Source: Proteiniphilum sp.
Lineage (GTDB): Bacteria > Bacteroidota > Bacteroidia > Bacteroidales > Dysgonomonadaceae
DNA: 9,699 nt
Assembly: GCA_031284475.1 (NCBI GenBank)
Contig: JAISZV010000075.1
Coordinates: forward strand, 1-9,699
Direction: 5' to 3'
Shown here: positions 1 to 7,011 of the stretch, in pieces
Position numbering within the stretch: position 1 is the first letter of the stretch
How the letters are laid out: every line of letters begins with the position of its first letter
Notes under the pieces: generated by a model
The model's input: the letters and a program-made list of their open reading frames with translations, nothing else
Database searches by the model: none
What the model was told of the DNA's origin: nothing
Program-made: the position numbers and the translations under genes

Positions 1-1
1 C

Positions 2-592
2 AACAATTTTGAACTGGAATTTAAGCAATTAGATGAAAACACAAAACTGCAAAAAGGAAAAATCGAAGCCAGTAAGGCGAAAATTGAGAAATACAACAAG
101 CAGCTTGAGAATGTGCGCAACAGCAAGGAATATGACCATCTCTCCAAAGAGATAGAGTTCGAAACGCTTGAAATAGAGCTTTCCGAAAAGCATATACGTG
201 AATACGGACAGGAAACCGACTCTATCAAAGACCAGATTGAAACGGCCAACGAACTGTTGAAAGACAAAACATCGGACCTGGAACATAAAAAGAAAGAATT
301 GGACGATATTGTATCGGAAACCAAAGCGCAGGAAGAGAAAATTCGCGAGAAAGCCAAAAAGAACGAGTCAACCATTGACCCTCGCCTGCTGACGGCCTTC
401 AAAAGGATCCGTAAGAATGCCCGCAACGGTTTGGGAGTAGTGCCTATCCAGCGGGGCGCATGTGGGGGATGTTTTAATAAGATACCGCCTCAAAAGCAGA
501 TGGATATAAAGCTCGGAAAAAAAATTATCGTGTGCGAATATTGCGGACGCATTATGATTGACCCGGAAATGGCGGGAATTTCAGAGAAATAA
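2..592 (+). CDS. Coiled-coil C4 zinc-ribbon protein (zf-RING_7 / DUF164 type), 5' partial
   Basis: The reading frame is open from the left edge (base 2) to the TAA at 590-592, giving 196 residues. An internal ATG at 113 is not the likely start, because the sequence before it is the same kind of charged coiled coil. Roughly the first 130 residues are heptad-like and rich in Lys and Glu, including the segment VRNSKEYDHLSKEIEF. The C-terminal part carries a zinc ribbon with two CxxC pairs, CGGC (Cys codons at 461 and 470) and CEYC (533 and 542), which should bind one zinc. From memory of Bacteroidetes relatives the full protein is about 250 residues, so some 60 are missing. In that phylum the gene often follows a NIF3/DUF34-family gene, which cannot be seen here. 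A nucleic-acid or protein-binding role is assumed for the family, but the precise function is not established. I see no frameshift or damage. Confidence 0.88.
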   Translation, partial: NNFELEFKQLDENTKLQKGKIEASKAKIEKYNKQLENVRNSKEYDHLSKEIEFETLEIELSEKHIREYGQETDSIKDQIETANELLKDKTSDLEHKKKELDDIVSETKAQEEKIREKAKKNESTIDPRLLTAFKRIRKNARNGLGVVPIQRGACGGCFNKIPPQKQMDIKLGKKIIVCEYCGRIMIDPEMAGISEK

Positions 593-594
593 TG

Positions 595-602
595 TATCTT
601 TG
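595..602 (+). promoter_or_regulatory. Bacteroidetes-type -7 promoter box for the nqr operon
   Basis: TATCTTTG matches the Bacteroidetes sigma-ABfr -7 consensus TAnnTTTG at every defined position and is followed by C. It begins 3 bases after the stop codon of the zinc-ribbon gene and 85 bases before nqrA. Transcription would start near 608-610. A good -33 element (TTTG about 19-21 bases upstream) is not visible, because that stretch lies in the end of the upstream coding region. The upstream half is therefore weak. The position and the perfect -7 box make it the best candidate promoter for nqrA-F. Confidence 0.5.
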
Positions 603-610
603 CGTCCCGG

Positions 611-625
611 AAGGAGCTACTCCTT
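611..625 (+). promoter_or_regulatory. Short perfect hairpin at the 5' end of the nqr leader
   Basis: AAGGAG (611-616), CTA loop, CTCCTT (620-625) form a 6-bp perfect stem. It sits just after the predicted transcription start, so it would cap the 5' end of the nqr mRNA. The left arm resembles a Shine-Dalgarno sequence but lies 64 bases before the nqrA ATG, too far to serve it. No T-run follows directly, so it is not a convincing terminator for the upstream gene; a T6 run occurs only at 643-648. A role in mRNA stability or leader control is inference. Confidence 0.4.
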
Positions 626-679
626 TGATGCTCATACACAGCTTTTTTATAACGCAAGGTTATTTATACAATACTATAT

Positions 680-2026
680 ATGGCTAATCGAATAAAAATT
701 AAGAAAGGCTTACGGATTCCGCTGCTCGGCGAAGCTGAGGAGACGCTAAGAGGCAGGGTGACGAGTGAATATGTGAGGATTTGTCCTGAAGATTTTCACG
801 GCATTACTCCCAAGTTGGCCGTCAAAGTAGATGACGCAGTGAAGGCCGGGACTCCCTTGTTCTTTGATAAAAATCATCCCGAAATGGTTTTCGCATCGCC
901 CGTCAGCGGTGTGGTGACGGCTGTTGAGCGCGGTGAAAAACGGCGCATCCTCTACATCGAGGTGAAGGCCGGCAGCGCCATCCAATATGAAGATTTCGGT
1001 AAAAAAGAGGTTGCCTCGCTCTCTGCCGCAGAGGTAAAGAAATCTATCCTTGACGCCGGTATCTGGTTCCTTATCAAGCAGCGTCCCTATGATGTGGTGG
1101 CCGCGCCCGGCAAAGAGCCGCGCGACATATTCGTAACCGGTTTCGATACGGCTCCGCTGGCCCCCTCTGCCGATTTTATACTGAACGGCCATGAGGCTGA
1201 TTTGCAGGCGGGGCTGGACGCTCTGGCAAAACTGACTACCGGCAAGGTCTATCTCTCCGTCAGCCCGAAAACAACCAATAAAGGATTGCGTGAAGCGAAA
1301 AATGTGGTGATTACCGAATTTGACGGGCCGCACCCCGCGGGAAATATAGGCGTACAGATCAATCATATTAAACCGGTGAACAGGGGCGAAACCGTATGGA
1401 CGTTAAACGCTCCGGATGTAGCGCTGATAGGACGCCTCTTTAACCGGGGAATTGTGGATCTCACCCGCACGGTGGCGCTCACCGGATCGGAAGTGAAACA
1501 AACCGGTTATTACCAAATGTTGATCGGTACGGAATTGAAATCGATTTTCAAAGAGAATGTAACGGAAGGTATCTCCCTGAGATATATCAGCGGAAACCCG
1601 CTCACAGGCCGGAAAATAGATGCGGGCGGCGTGCTTCGCGCCTATGACGGGCAGGTGACCGTTATTCCCGAAGGCGACGACGTGCATGAGGCTTTCGGCT
1701 GGGCGTCGCTGTCGCCCAAACGTTACAGCGCCGGTTGCACCTATCCCACATACAACAAGAACTACCGTCTCGATGCGCGTCTGTTGGGCGGCCCGAGGGC
1801 TATCATCGTTTCCAACGAATACGACAAGGTGTTCCCGATGGATATTTATCCCGAACAACTTATCAAGTCCATTATTGCGTTCAACATCGATAAAATGGAA
1901 CAGTTGGGTATCTATGAGGTAGCGCCCGAAGATTTCGCCCTGTGCGAGTTTGTAGATACATCCAAGCTCCAACTGCAACGTATCGTGCGTATGGGACTGG
2001 ATATGTTGCGTAAGGAGATGGAGTGA
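680..2026 (+). CDS. nqrA: Na+-translocating NADH:quinone reductase subunit A
   Basis: The protein has 448 residues, close to the roughly 446 usual for NqrA. It is the hydrophilic cytoplasmic subunit of the Na+-pumping NADH:quinone oxidoreductase, tied to NqrB and long implicated in quinone access. The N-terminus MANRIKIKKGLRIPLLGEAE is typical of the family. Residues about 44-96 (KAGTPLFFDKNHPEMVFASP, then SGVVTAVERGEKR) form the barrel-sandwich fold shared with RnfC. The rest reads through as NqrA, with an SLBB-type region toward the C-terminus. There is no signal peptide or membrane helix. The ATG at 680 is chosen because the conserved N-terminus starts there. It is preceded by an A/T-rich leader without a Shine-Dalgarno sequence, as is usual in Bacteroidetes. 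It is the first gene of the operon, and nqrB starts 38 bases after its stop. Confidence 0.96.
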   Translation: MANRIKIKKGLRIPLLGEAEETLRGRVTSEYVRICPEDFHGITPKLAVKVDDAVKAGTPLFFDKNHPEMVFASPVSGVVTAVERGEKRRILYIEVKAGSAIQYEDFGKKEVASLSAAEVKKSILDAGIWFLIKQRPYDVVAAPGKEPRDIFVTGFDTAPLAPSADFILNGHEADLQAGLDALAKLTTGKVYLSVSPKTTNKGLREAKNVVITEFDGPHPAGNIGVQINHIKPVNRGETVWTLNAPDVALIGRLFNRGIVDLTRTVALTGSEVKQTGYYQMLIGTELKSIFKENVTEGISLRYISGNPLTGRKIDAGGVLRAYDGQVTVIPEGDDVHEAFGWASLSPKRYSAGCTYPTYNKNYRLDARLLGGPRAIIVSNEYDKVFPMDIYPEQLIKSIIAFNIDKMEQLGIYEVAPEDFALCEFVDTSKLQLQRIVRMGLDMLRKEME

Positions 2027-2064
2027 CCATCGTTTATAATATATAACTTATAAATAATAGAACT

Positions 2065-3273
2065 TTGAAAGCGTTAAAAAAGTGTCTTGATAAGATCAAA
2101 CCGAATTTCGAGAAAGGTGGAAAACTGCATTGGCTCCATTCTACATACGATGCGTTTGAGTCGTTTCTCTTCGTGCCTAACACAACGTCGAAATCGGGTG
2201 TGCATATCCATGATGCGCGTGATTCAAAACGTACGATGATTATCGTGGTACTTGCACTGGTTCCCGCGCTGCTGGTAGGTATATATAACGTGGGATTGCA
2301 ACATTATATGGCTATTGGCCAGGATGTAACATTCCTTACCCGGTTCTTCTACGGGTTTCTGTCGGTATTGCCCCAGATAGTAGTCTCTTACGTGGTGGGG
2401 CTTGGTATTGAGTTCGCCATGGCGCAGATGAAAAAAGAGGAAGTAGCCGAAGGGTTTCTGGTTACCGGGATGCTTATCCCGATGATCGTGCCGGTAGATA
2501 CCCCATTGTGGATGATTGCCGCGGCTACCGCCTTTGCCGTGGTGTTTGCCAAAGAGGTGTTCGGCGGTACCGGGTATAATATTTTTAATGTAGCGTTAAT
2601 TACGCGCGCATTCCTTTTCTTTTCTTATCCCTCGAAAATGTCGGGCGACCAGGTGTGGGTGCGCACCGCAGGTACTTTCGGAATGGGGAACGGAACCGTA
2701 GTGGACGGTTATTCGGGAGCCACCCCGTTGGGGCAGATAGCGACCACCGACGCAGGCGGATTTGCCGAATTTACCTTTCACGGTATTACCGGCCAGCCCC
2801 TCTCTCTCAGTGATATGTTTTTGGGGTTCATCCCCGGATCCGTCGGAGAGGTGTCCACTGTCGCCATCCTGTTGGGAGCCGTTATACTGATCGCCACCGG
2901 CATGGGAAGCTGGAAAACCATGCTTTCGGTTTTTCTCGGAGGCTTTGCGGCTGTTTTGCTGGTGAACCTGTTTGCGCAGAACGTCATCATGGAAATGCCG
3001 GTGTATTACCACTTCCTGCTGGGCGGATTCGCTTTTGGGGCGGTGTTTATGGCAACCGATCCCGTTACGTCGGCAAGAACAGAAAAAGGAAAATGGATAT
3101 ACGGTTTCCTGATCGGGCTGATTGCGGTAACCATCCGCGTGTTCAATCCGGGGTACCCCGAAGGAATGATGCTGGCCATCCTGCTCATGAATGCGTTTGC
3201 CCCGCTCATCGACTTCTATGTGATCGACGCCAACATTAAACGCCGTATGAAACGGACTGCAATAGCAAAGTAG
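2065..3273 (+). CDS. nqrB: Na+-translocating NADH:quinone reductase subunit B, TTG start
   Basis: The protein has 402 residues and about ten membrane helices. It is the core subunit that carries covalent FMN and riboflavin, reduces quinone and forms part of the Na+ path. The flavinylation motif SGAT lies at residues 217-220 within DGYSGATPLGQ. Thr220 is the expected FMN attachment site, equivalent to Thr236 of the Vibrio cholerae protein, and would be loaded by ApbE. The start is a TTG codon: the in-frame TAA at 2044-2046 is followed by no ATG or GTG before it. The conserved N-terminal segment KALKKCLDKIKPNFEKGGK begins right after it, whereas the next Met is only at residue 58. Helices begin around residue 58, and MIPMIVPVDTPLW-like segments near 136-149 are typical of the family. 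The gene ends with TAG followed directly by TGA. nqrC begins 25 bases later. Confidence 0.96.
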   Translation: MKALKKCLDKIKPNFEKGGKLHWLHSTYDAFESFLFVPNTTSKSGVHIHDARDSKRTMIIVVLALVPALLVGIYNVGLQHYMAIGQDVTFLTRFFYGFLSVLPQIVVSYVVGLGIEFAMAQMKKEEVAEGFLVTGMLIPMIVPVDTPLWMIAAATAFAVVFAKEVFGGTGYNIFNVALITRAFLFFSYPSKMSGDQVWVRTAGTFGMGNGTVVDGYSGATPLGQIATTDAGGFAEFTFHGITGQPLSLSDMFLGFIPGSVGEVSTVAILLGAVILIATGMGSWKTMLSVFLGGFAAVLLVNLFAQNVIMEMPVYYHFLLGGFAFGAVFMATDPVTSARTEKGKWIYGFLIGLIAVTIRVFNPGYPEGMMLAILLMNAFAPLIDFYVIDANIKRRMKRTAIAK

Positions 3274-3298
3274 TGAATAACAACCGAACAATAAAGAT

Positions 3299-4012
3299 AT
3301 GAACAGAGAAAACAGTGGATATACAATTATATATGCGTCGGTGATGGTGATAGTGGTTGCGCTCGGCCTGGCCTTCACTCACCAGGTATTGAGCGGGCGG
3401 CAGGTCGCCAACGAGAATACCGACAAGATGCAGCAGATATTGCGTTCTCTCAACTTAGACGTAAGCGTAGCCGAGGCCCCGGCAAAATACGCCGGACTGA
3501 TAAAGAATGCCTACCTCATCAATGACGAAGGCGTGAAGGTGGAGGGTAGCGAAGGAATCACCCCTGACGATCCCGCCTTTTCAACGGAATTGGGCGATGA
3601 GCAGGCCAAAGGATTGCCGGTATATGAAGCGGACGTCGACGGTTCCGCCAAGTATATTATCCCGATGAGCGGCGCCGGGCTTTGGGGCCCTATCTGGGGT
3701 TACTTGGCCATTGAAGCCGACGGCAGCGTTGTTTACGGCGCTGAATTTGGCCATGCAGGAGAGACCCCTGGACTGGGAGCGGAAATAGTAACCGCTTCGT
3801 TTAGTAACCGGTTCCGGGGTAAGAATCTTTTCAAGGAGAATGAATTTACTTCGGTGGCCGTGGTAAAACCGGGGCAAACCAATAGCAGAAGAGATTATGT
3901 GGACGGCATATCGGGAGGTACTATCACCAGTAAAGGGGTCGATAATATGTTGCTCAACAGTGTCGGCAGATATAAGAATTTTTTAATGAACTTACACGCT
4001 TCCGCTCAATGA
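3299..4012 (+). CDS. nqrC: Na+-translocating NADH:quinone reductase subunit C
   Basis: The protein has 237 residues. One N-terminal membrane helix (about residues 8-28) anchors a domain on the outer face of the membrane. That domain carries the second covalent FMN of the complex, which receives electrons from the NqrD/E iron centre and passes them to NqrB. The FMN-binding motif is SGGT at residues 205-208 in DGISGGTITSKGV, with Thr208 as the predicted attachment site. The better-known form is SGAT, but G at the third position is tolerated in the family as far as I recall. The segment GAGLWGPIWGYLAIE (about 125-139) and ETPGLGAEI (155-163) are family hallmarks. The ATG at 3299 directly precedes the helix. 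The gene is slightly shorter than the roughly 257 residues of Vibrio NqrC. nqrD follows after 44 bases. Confidence 0.96.
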   Translation: MNRENSGYTIIYASVMVIVVALGLAFTHQVLSGRQVANENTDKMQQILRSLNLDVSVAEAPAKYAGLIKNAYLINDEGVKVEGSEGITPDDPAFSTELGDEQAKGLPVYEADVDGSAKYIIPMSGAGLWGPIWGYLAIEADGSVVYGAEFGHAGETPGLGAEIVTASFSNRFRGKNLFKENEFTSVAVVKPGQTNSRRDYVDGISGGTITSKGVDNMLLNSVGRYKNFLMNLHASAQ

Positions 4013-4056
4013 GGGTGCAACCTATTGCGTGAGTGAATATATAATAATGAAAGAAA

Positions 4057-4689
4057 ATGGCATTATCAAGTAAGACAAAAGCGGTTTTGTGGGGGCCGCT
4101 GAATAAAAATAATCCTGTTATCGTGCAGGTGTTGGGCATCTGTTCCGCGCTGGCGGTTACCTCCAAGCTCGAACCGGCCATCGTGATGGCCATCGCCGTG
4201 GCGCTGGTGACCGCTTTCGCCAATGTAATCATTTCCCTGTTGCGCAAAAGCATTCCCAACCGCATTCGCATTATTGTGCAGCTTGTGGTAGTGGCCGCGC
4301 TGGTAACCATCGTGAGTGAAGTGCTGAAAGCGTTTGCCTATGATGTAAATAAACAGCTTTCGGTATTCGTTGGGCTGATCGTTACGAATTGCATCCTGAT
4401 GGGACGCCTCGAAGCGTTTGCGCTGGGTAACGGCCCCTGGCCCTCTTTCTTAGACGGTATCGGGAACGGATTGGGCTACGGTTGGGTATTGGTTGTGGTG
4501 GGTTTCTTCCGCGAACTGCTGGGTTCCGGCACATTGCTGGGCTACAAGGTGGTGCCGCAGGCGCTCTACGACGCAGGCTATGAAAATAACGGCCTGATGA
4601 TGCTCGCGCCTATGGCGATACTGCTGGTAGCGTGTATTATATGGGTACACAGAGCAAACAACAAAGAACTTCAGGAAGAGACCAACTAA
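4057..4689 (+). CDS. nqrD: Na+-translocating NADH:quinone reductase subunit D
   Basis: The protein has 210 residues and about six membrane helices. It belongs to the NqrD/RnfE family and forms, with NqrE, the inverted-symmetry pair in the middle of the membrane complex. Cys29 (in VLGICSALAV) and Cys112 (in IVTNCILMGR) fall at the same positions as the two cysteines that hold the intramembrane iron centre in the Vibrio enzyme, with NqrE giving the other two. The motif GRLEAFALGNGPWPSFLDG is typical. The ATG at 4057 gives the conserved start; the ATG 10 bases upstream is out of frame. The C-terminus is short and charged, ending KELQEETN. A structured spacer of 138 bases separates it from nqrE, which is unusual in this otherwise tight operon. 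Confidence 0.96.
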   Translation: MALSSKTKAVLWGPLNKNNPVIVQVLGICSALAVTSKLEPAIVMAIAVALVTAFANVIISLLRKSIPNRIRIIVQLVVVAALVTIVSEVLKAFAYDVNKQLSVFVGLIVTNCILMGRLEAFALGNGPWPSFLDGIGNGLGYGWVLVVVGFFRELLGSGTLLGYKVVPQALYDAGYENNGLMMLAPMAILLVACIIWVHRANNKELQEETN

Positions 4690-4761
4690 GCACAGGCTTT
4701 GCCGGTGCTCGCGCTTCGCGCGTTGTTCATTCGCTTCGCTCATGTTTAACAGCCGAACAAC
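4690..4761 (+). promoter_or_regulatory. Structured nqrD-nqrE spacer: two tandem hairpins and a third stem
   Basis: Directly after the nqrD stop, GCACaGGC / GCCgGTGC (4690-4697 and 4701-4708) forms a stem of 4+3 bp around one mismatch, with a TTT loop. One base later CGCGC-TTC-GCGCG (4710-4722) forms a 5-bp GC-only hairpin. GTTGTTC (4722-4728) is the exact reverse complement of GAACAAC (4755-4761). The octamer CGCTTCGC occurs twice here (4712 and 4732). No T-run follows, so full termination is unlikely. The structures could slow 3'-5' decay of the nqrABCD part or tune nqrEF expression; that role is inference. Confidence 0.45.
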
Positions 4762-4821
4762 AATTGGACAACAACCGGGTAATAACTAAACAACAACCGA
4801 ATAACAATTGAATAACTACTG
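4755..4821 (+). repeat. Imperfect A/C-rich direct repeats in the nqrE leader
   Basis: The 23-base segments at 4755-4777 and 4799-4821 agree at 18 of 23 positions, both built around AACAATTG. Between them lies another ACAACAACCG-type copy. The same AACAACCGA flavour appears in the short nqrB-nqrC gap (about 3279-3290). The stretch is free of strong secondary structure by itself. The repeats look like local duplication in an A-rich ribosome-landing leader for nqrE. They could also pair alternatively with GTTGTTC at 4722. Confidence 0.45.
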
Positions 4822-4827
4822 AATATT

Positions 4828-5442
4828 ATGGATGCAATTAGTTTGATTGTACGATCGATATTTGTCGACAACATGATCTTCGCCTACTTTCTGGGGATGT
4901 GCTCGTTTCTGGCGGTGTCGAAAAACGTGAAAACAGCATTGGGGCTGGGAGTTGCCGTCACCTTTGTATTGGTACTCACCCTCCCTATCAATTACATGCT
5001 GGAAAACTATGTGCTGAAAGCCGGCGCCCTGCAATGGCTGGGTAAAGAGTATGCCGAAGTCGATTTAAGCGTCTTCAGCCTCCTTATTTTTATTGCCGTC
5101 ATCGCATCTTTTGTCCAATTGGTGGAGATGGTTATCGAACGTTTCAGTCCCTCTCTCTATAGTTCATTGGGTATTTTTCTGCCGCTCATTGCGGTAAACT
5201 GCGCTATTCTCGGCGGTTCGCTGTTTATGCAACAGCGCGAGTTTGCCAATGTAGGCATGGCCGCTGCCTACGGATTTGGTTCCGGTATAGGCTGGTTGCT
5301 GGCTATTGTGGGGATGGCGGCCATTAGGGAGAAGTTGGAATATTCCCATGTTCCCAAACCGTTGAAAGGATTAGGCATTACCTTTATTATTACGGCATTG
5401 ATGGCCATAGGCTTCATGAGTTTTTCAGGGATCAACATTTAA
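4828..5442 (+). CDS. nqrE: Na+-translocating NADH:quinone reductase subunit E
   Basis: The protein has 204 residues and about six membrane helices. It belongs to the NqrE/RnfA family and is the partner of NqrD around the intramembrane iron centre. Cys25 (in [11 protein letters not shown]) and Cys125 (in [10 protein letters not shown]) are the expected iron ligands; the Vibrio counterparts are at about 26 and 120. Other family marks are [14 protein letters not shown] near the N-terminus, [15 protein letters not shown] and [12 protein letters not shown] (about 150-161). The ATG at 4828 gives the conserved [16 protein letters not shown] start. It is preceded by a long A-rich leader rather than a Shine-Dalgarno sequence. 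The N- and C-terminal ends both look complete. nqrF follows after 35 bases. Confidence 0.96.
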   Translation: MDAISLIVRSIFVDNMIFAYFLGMCSFLAVSKNVKTALGLGVAVTFVLVLTLPINYMLENYVLKAGALQWLGKEYAEVDLSVFSLLIFIAVIASFVQLVEMVIERFSPSLYSSLGIFLPLIAVNCAILGGSLFMQQREFANVGMAAAYGFGSGIGWLLAIVGMAAIREKLEYSHVPKPLKGLGITFIITALMAIGFMSFSGINI

Positions 5443-5477
5443 TAGAGAACAGATAATAACAAATTATTTATTAATAT

Positions 5478-6752
5478 ATGAGTGTATTATTGAGCGCGGG
5501 TGGGTTGACGATATGGGCAAGCGTCATTGTATTCCTGCTGATCATTCTGGTGCTTGTAGTGATTATTCTGGTAGCCAAAGCTAAACTGATGCCTTCCGGC
5601 AATGTAAAGATCACGGTGAATGACGAAAAAGAATTGAACGTGCCGATGGGCGCTACCCTGTTGAATACGTTGCAGTCGCAGAATATATTCCTTTCATCCG
5701 CCTGCGGGGGCGGGGGTACTTGCGGCCAGTGCCGTTGCCGCGTGGCGGAAGGCGGCGGAGAGATACTGCCTACGGAAAAAGGCCATTTCAGCCGTAAGGA
5801 GCAGTTAAGCAATTGGCGTTTGAGTTGCCAGGTGAAGGTAAAGGAAGACCTCTCCATTATTGTGCCGGAGGAGGTATTCGGTATCAGGGAATGGGAATGT
5901 GAAGTAATTTCCAACAACAATGTGGCGTCGTTTATCAAGGAATTTGTAGTGAAACTGCCCGAAGGGGAAAAGATCGACTTCAAACCGGGATCATACAGCC
6001 AGATCAGGGTTCCCAAATATGATCAGATCAAATACGCCGGTTTCATAATTGATGAGCAATATAAAAACGAGTGGGACAAGTTTAAATTATGGGATCTCTC
6101 CGTTACCAACGAAGAAGATACGGTGCGCGCCTATTCCATGGCCAACTATCCGGCGGAAGGAAATATCATCACGCTGAACGTACGTGTGGCCACGCCTCCT
6201 TTCGATAAGGCAAAAGGGGGATGGATGGACGTAAAGCCGGGTATAGTATCTTCCTATATTTTCAGCCTCAAGCCGGGCGATAAAGTGATGATGTCCGGCC
6301 CCTACGGCGATTTTCATCCCATCCTCGACAGCAAACGCGAAATGCTCTGGGTAGGCGGAGGCGCAGGTATGGCTCCCCTGCGTTCGCAGATCATGCACCT
6401 GACTAAAACATTGAAAATCACCGACCGTAAGATGTCTTTCTTCTACGGAGCGAGGGCGTTGGTGGAAGCGTTCTATCTCGAAGATTTCTACGAACTCGAA
6501 AGGGAATTTCCCAACTTCTCGTTCCATCTGGCGCTCGACCGCCCCGATCCGGCTGCCGATGCGGCCGGCGTAAAATATACGCCGGGATTCGTGCATCAGG
6601 TCATTTACGATACCTACCTCAAAGACCACGATGCACCCGAAGACATAGAATATTACATGTGCGGCCCCGGCCCTATGGCGAACGCCGTACAGCGTATGCT
6701 CGACAGTCTGGGCGTTCCGCCGGAAATGATTATGTTCGACGATTTCGGATAA
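5478..6752 (+). CDS. nqrF: Na+-translocating NADH:quinone reductase subunit F (NADH/FAD/2Fe-2S)
   Basis: The protein has 424 residues and is the electron entry subunit: it oxidises NADH at FAD and passes electrons through a 2Fe-2S cluster. One N-terminal helix (about residues 9-33) anchors it. A plant-type ferredoxin domain follows, with ligands Cys76, Cys82, Cys85 and Cys117 (SACGGGGTCGQC and LSCQ). The spacing is identical to that in Vibrio NqrF. The ferredoxin-reductase-like FAD domain has RAYS at 217-220. The NAD domain has VGGGAGMAPLRSQ (292-304) and MCGPGPM (394-400), and the protein ends in MIMFDDFG, the normal C-terminus for this family. The CGPGPM form differs from the CGPPMM of proteobacteria, which I take to be a lineage difference. 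The ATG at 5478 directly precedes the membrane helix. It is the last gene of the operon, followed by a probable terminator. Confidence 0.97.
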   Translation: MSVLLSAGGLTIWASVIVFLLIILVLVVIILVAKAKLMPSGNVKITVNDEKELNVPMGATLLNTLQSQNIFLSSACGGGGTCGQCRCRVAEGGGEILPTEKGHFSRKEQLSNWRLSCQVKVKEDLSIIVPEEVFGIREWECEVISNNNVASFIKEFVVKLPEGEKIDFKPGSYSQIRVPKYDQIKYAGFIIDEQYKNEWDKFKLWDLSVTNEEDTVRAYSMANYPAEGNIITLNVRVATPPFDKAKGGWMDVKPGIVSSYIFSLKPGDKVMMSGPYGDFHPILDSKREMLWVGGGAGMAPLRSQIMHLTKTLKITDRKMSFFYGARALVEAFYLEDFYELEREFPNFSFHLALDRPDPAADAAGVKYTPGFVHQVIYDTYLKDHDAPEDIEYYMCGPGPMANAVQRMLDSLGVPPEMIMFDDFG

Positions 6753-6782
6753 CAGCGGCTTTATTGTAAGCCATTTATACAT

Positions 6783-6813
6783 GCGGCATTCTCTGTACTG
6801 TGGAGGATGCCGC
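6783..6813 (+). terminator. Probable terminator of the nqr operon
   Basis: GCGGCAT (6783-6789) pairs perfectly with ATGCCGC (6807-6813). The stem continues through a T-G wobble and CTC/GAG, for about 11 bp in all. It lies 30 bases after the nqrF stop. The tail is only weakly T-rich (TTCGCTT), so termination may be leaky. A smaller stem at 6757-6772 precedes it. Confidence 0.6.
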
Positions 6814-6856
6814 TTCGCTTATACTGTGGCGTAATAACTTTACGCTTTTAAAACGG

Positions 6857-6913
6857 CTACGCAGGGAAAAAAAATTCCTGCGCAGGAAATCTTCAATAGG
6901 CTGCGCAGGAAAT
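6857..6913. repeat. Three direct repeats centred on the palindrome CTGCGCAG
   Basis: The 13-base unit CTGCGCAGGAAAT occurs exactly at 6878-6890 and 6901-6913. A third, diverged copy, CTACGCAGGGAAA, is at 6857-6869. Start-to-start spacing is 21 and 23 bases, about two turns of the helix. Each unit centres on CTGCGCAG or CTACGCAG; the middle one extends to the perfect 10-base palindrome CCTGCGCAGG (6877-6886). An A8 run (6867-6874) lies between the first two. CGCAGG (6860-6865) can also pair with CCTGCG (6877-6882) as a hairpin. The array looks like a protein-binding site cluster or a small intergenic repeat element. Confidence 0.6.
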
Positions 6914-6984
6914 TTTCATACACTTGCTTAAATGGGAAAACGCCGGTTATACATTGGTATATTTTGCATGTTTAAGCATTTCCT

Positions 6985-7011
6985 GTAATCTTTTACCGGG
7001 GTAAAAATTAC
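6985..7011. repeat. Twelve-bp inverted repeat with a single bulge
   Basis: GTAAT, a bulged C, then TTTTACC pairs with GGTAAAA and ATTAC around a GG centre (a CGGG loop if the innermost pair opens). Pairing is perfect apart from the bulge. On the + strand it is followed by GTCGGTTTTCTTT, so it could end a + transcript such as read-through from nqr. On the - strand the following sequence is not T-rich. It could instead be an operator for a dimeric regulator. Confidence 0.45.

Noticed and set aside
611..648. Hairpin plus T6 run as a rho-independent terminator of the zinc-ribbon gene
   Set aside because: The T-run is 17 bases beyond the stem, so the two do not form a classical terminator; the predicted promoter also starts upstream of the hairpin.
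746..1978. Two long - strand frames (746-1366 and 1403-1978) opposite nqrA
   Set aside because: Both mirror the well-conserved nqrA coding sequence, have no plausible start region and show no family resemblance.
2596..3378. Open frame of 260 codons on the - strand opposite nqrB
   Set aside because: It lies antisense to a clearly conserved nqrB and the beginning of nqrC, with low-complexity His/Gln/Arg-rich translation and no recognisable domain. It is a shadow frame.
680..6752. Rnf complex rather than Nqr
   Set aside because: The order A-B-C-D-E-F, the NqrA-type first subunit, and an NqrF with FAD and NAD domains all fit Nqr; Rnf would have RnfB/RnfC ferredoxin-rich subunits.
6958..6967. 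TATATTTTGC as a promoter -7 box in the intergenic region
   Set aside because: It has one base too many between TA and TTTG, lacks a -33 element, and no gene follows on that strand.
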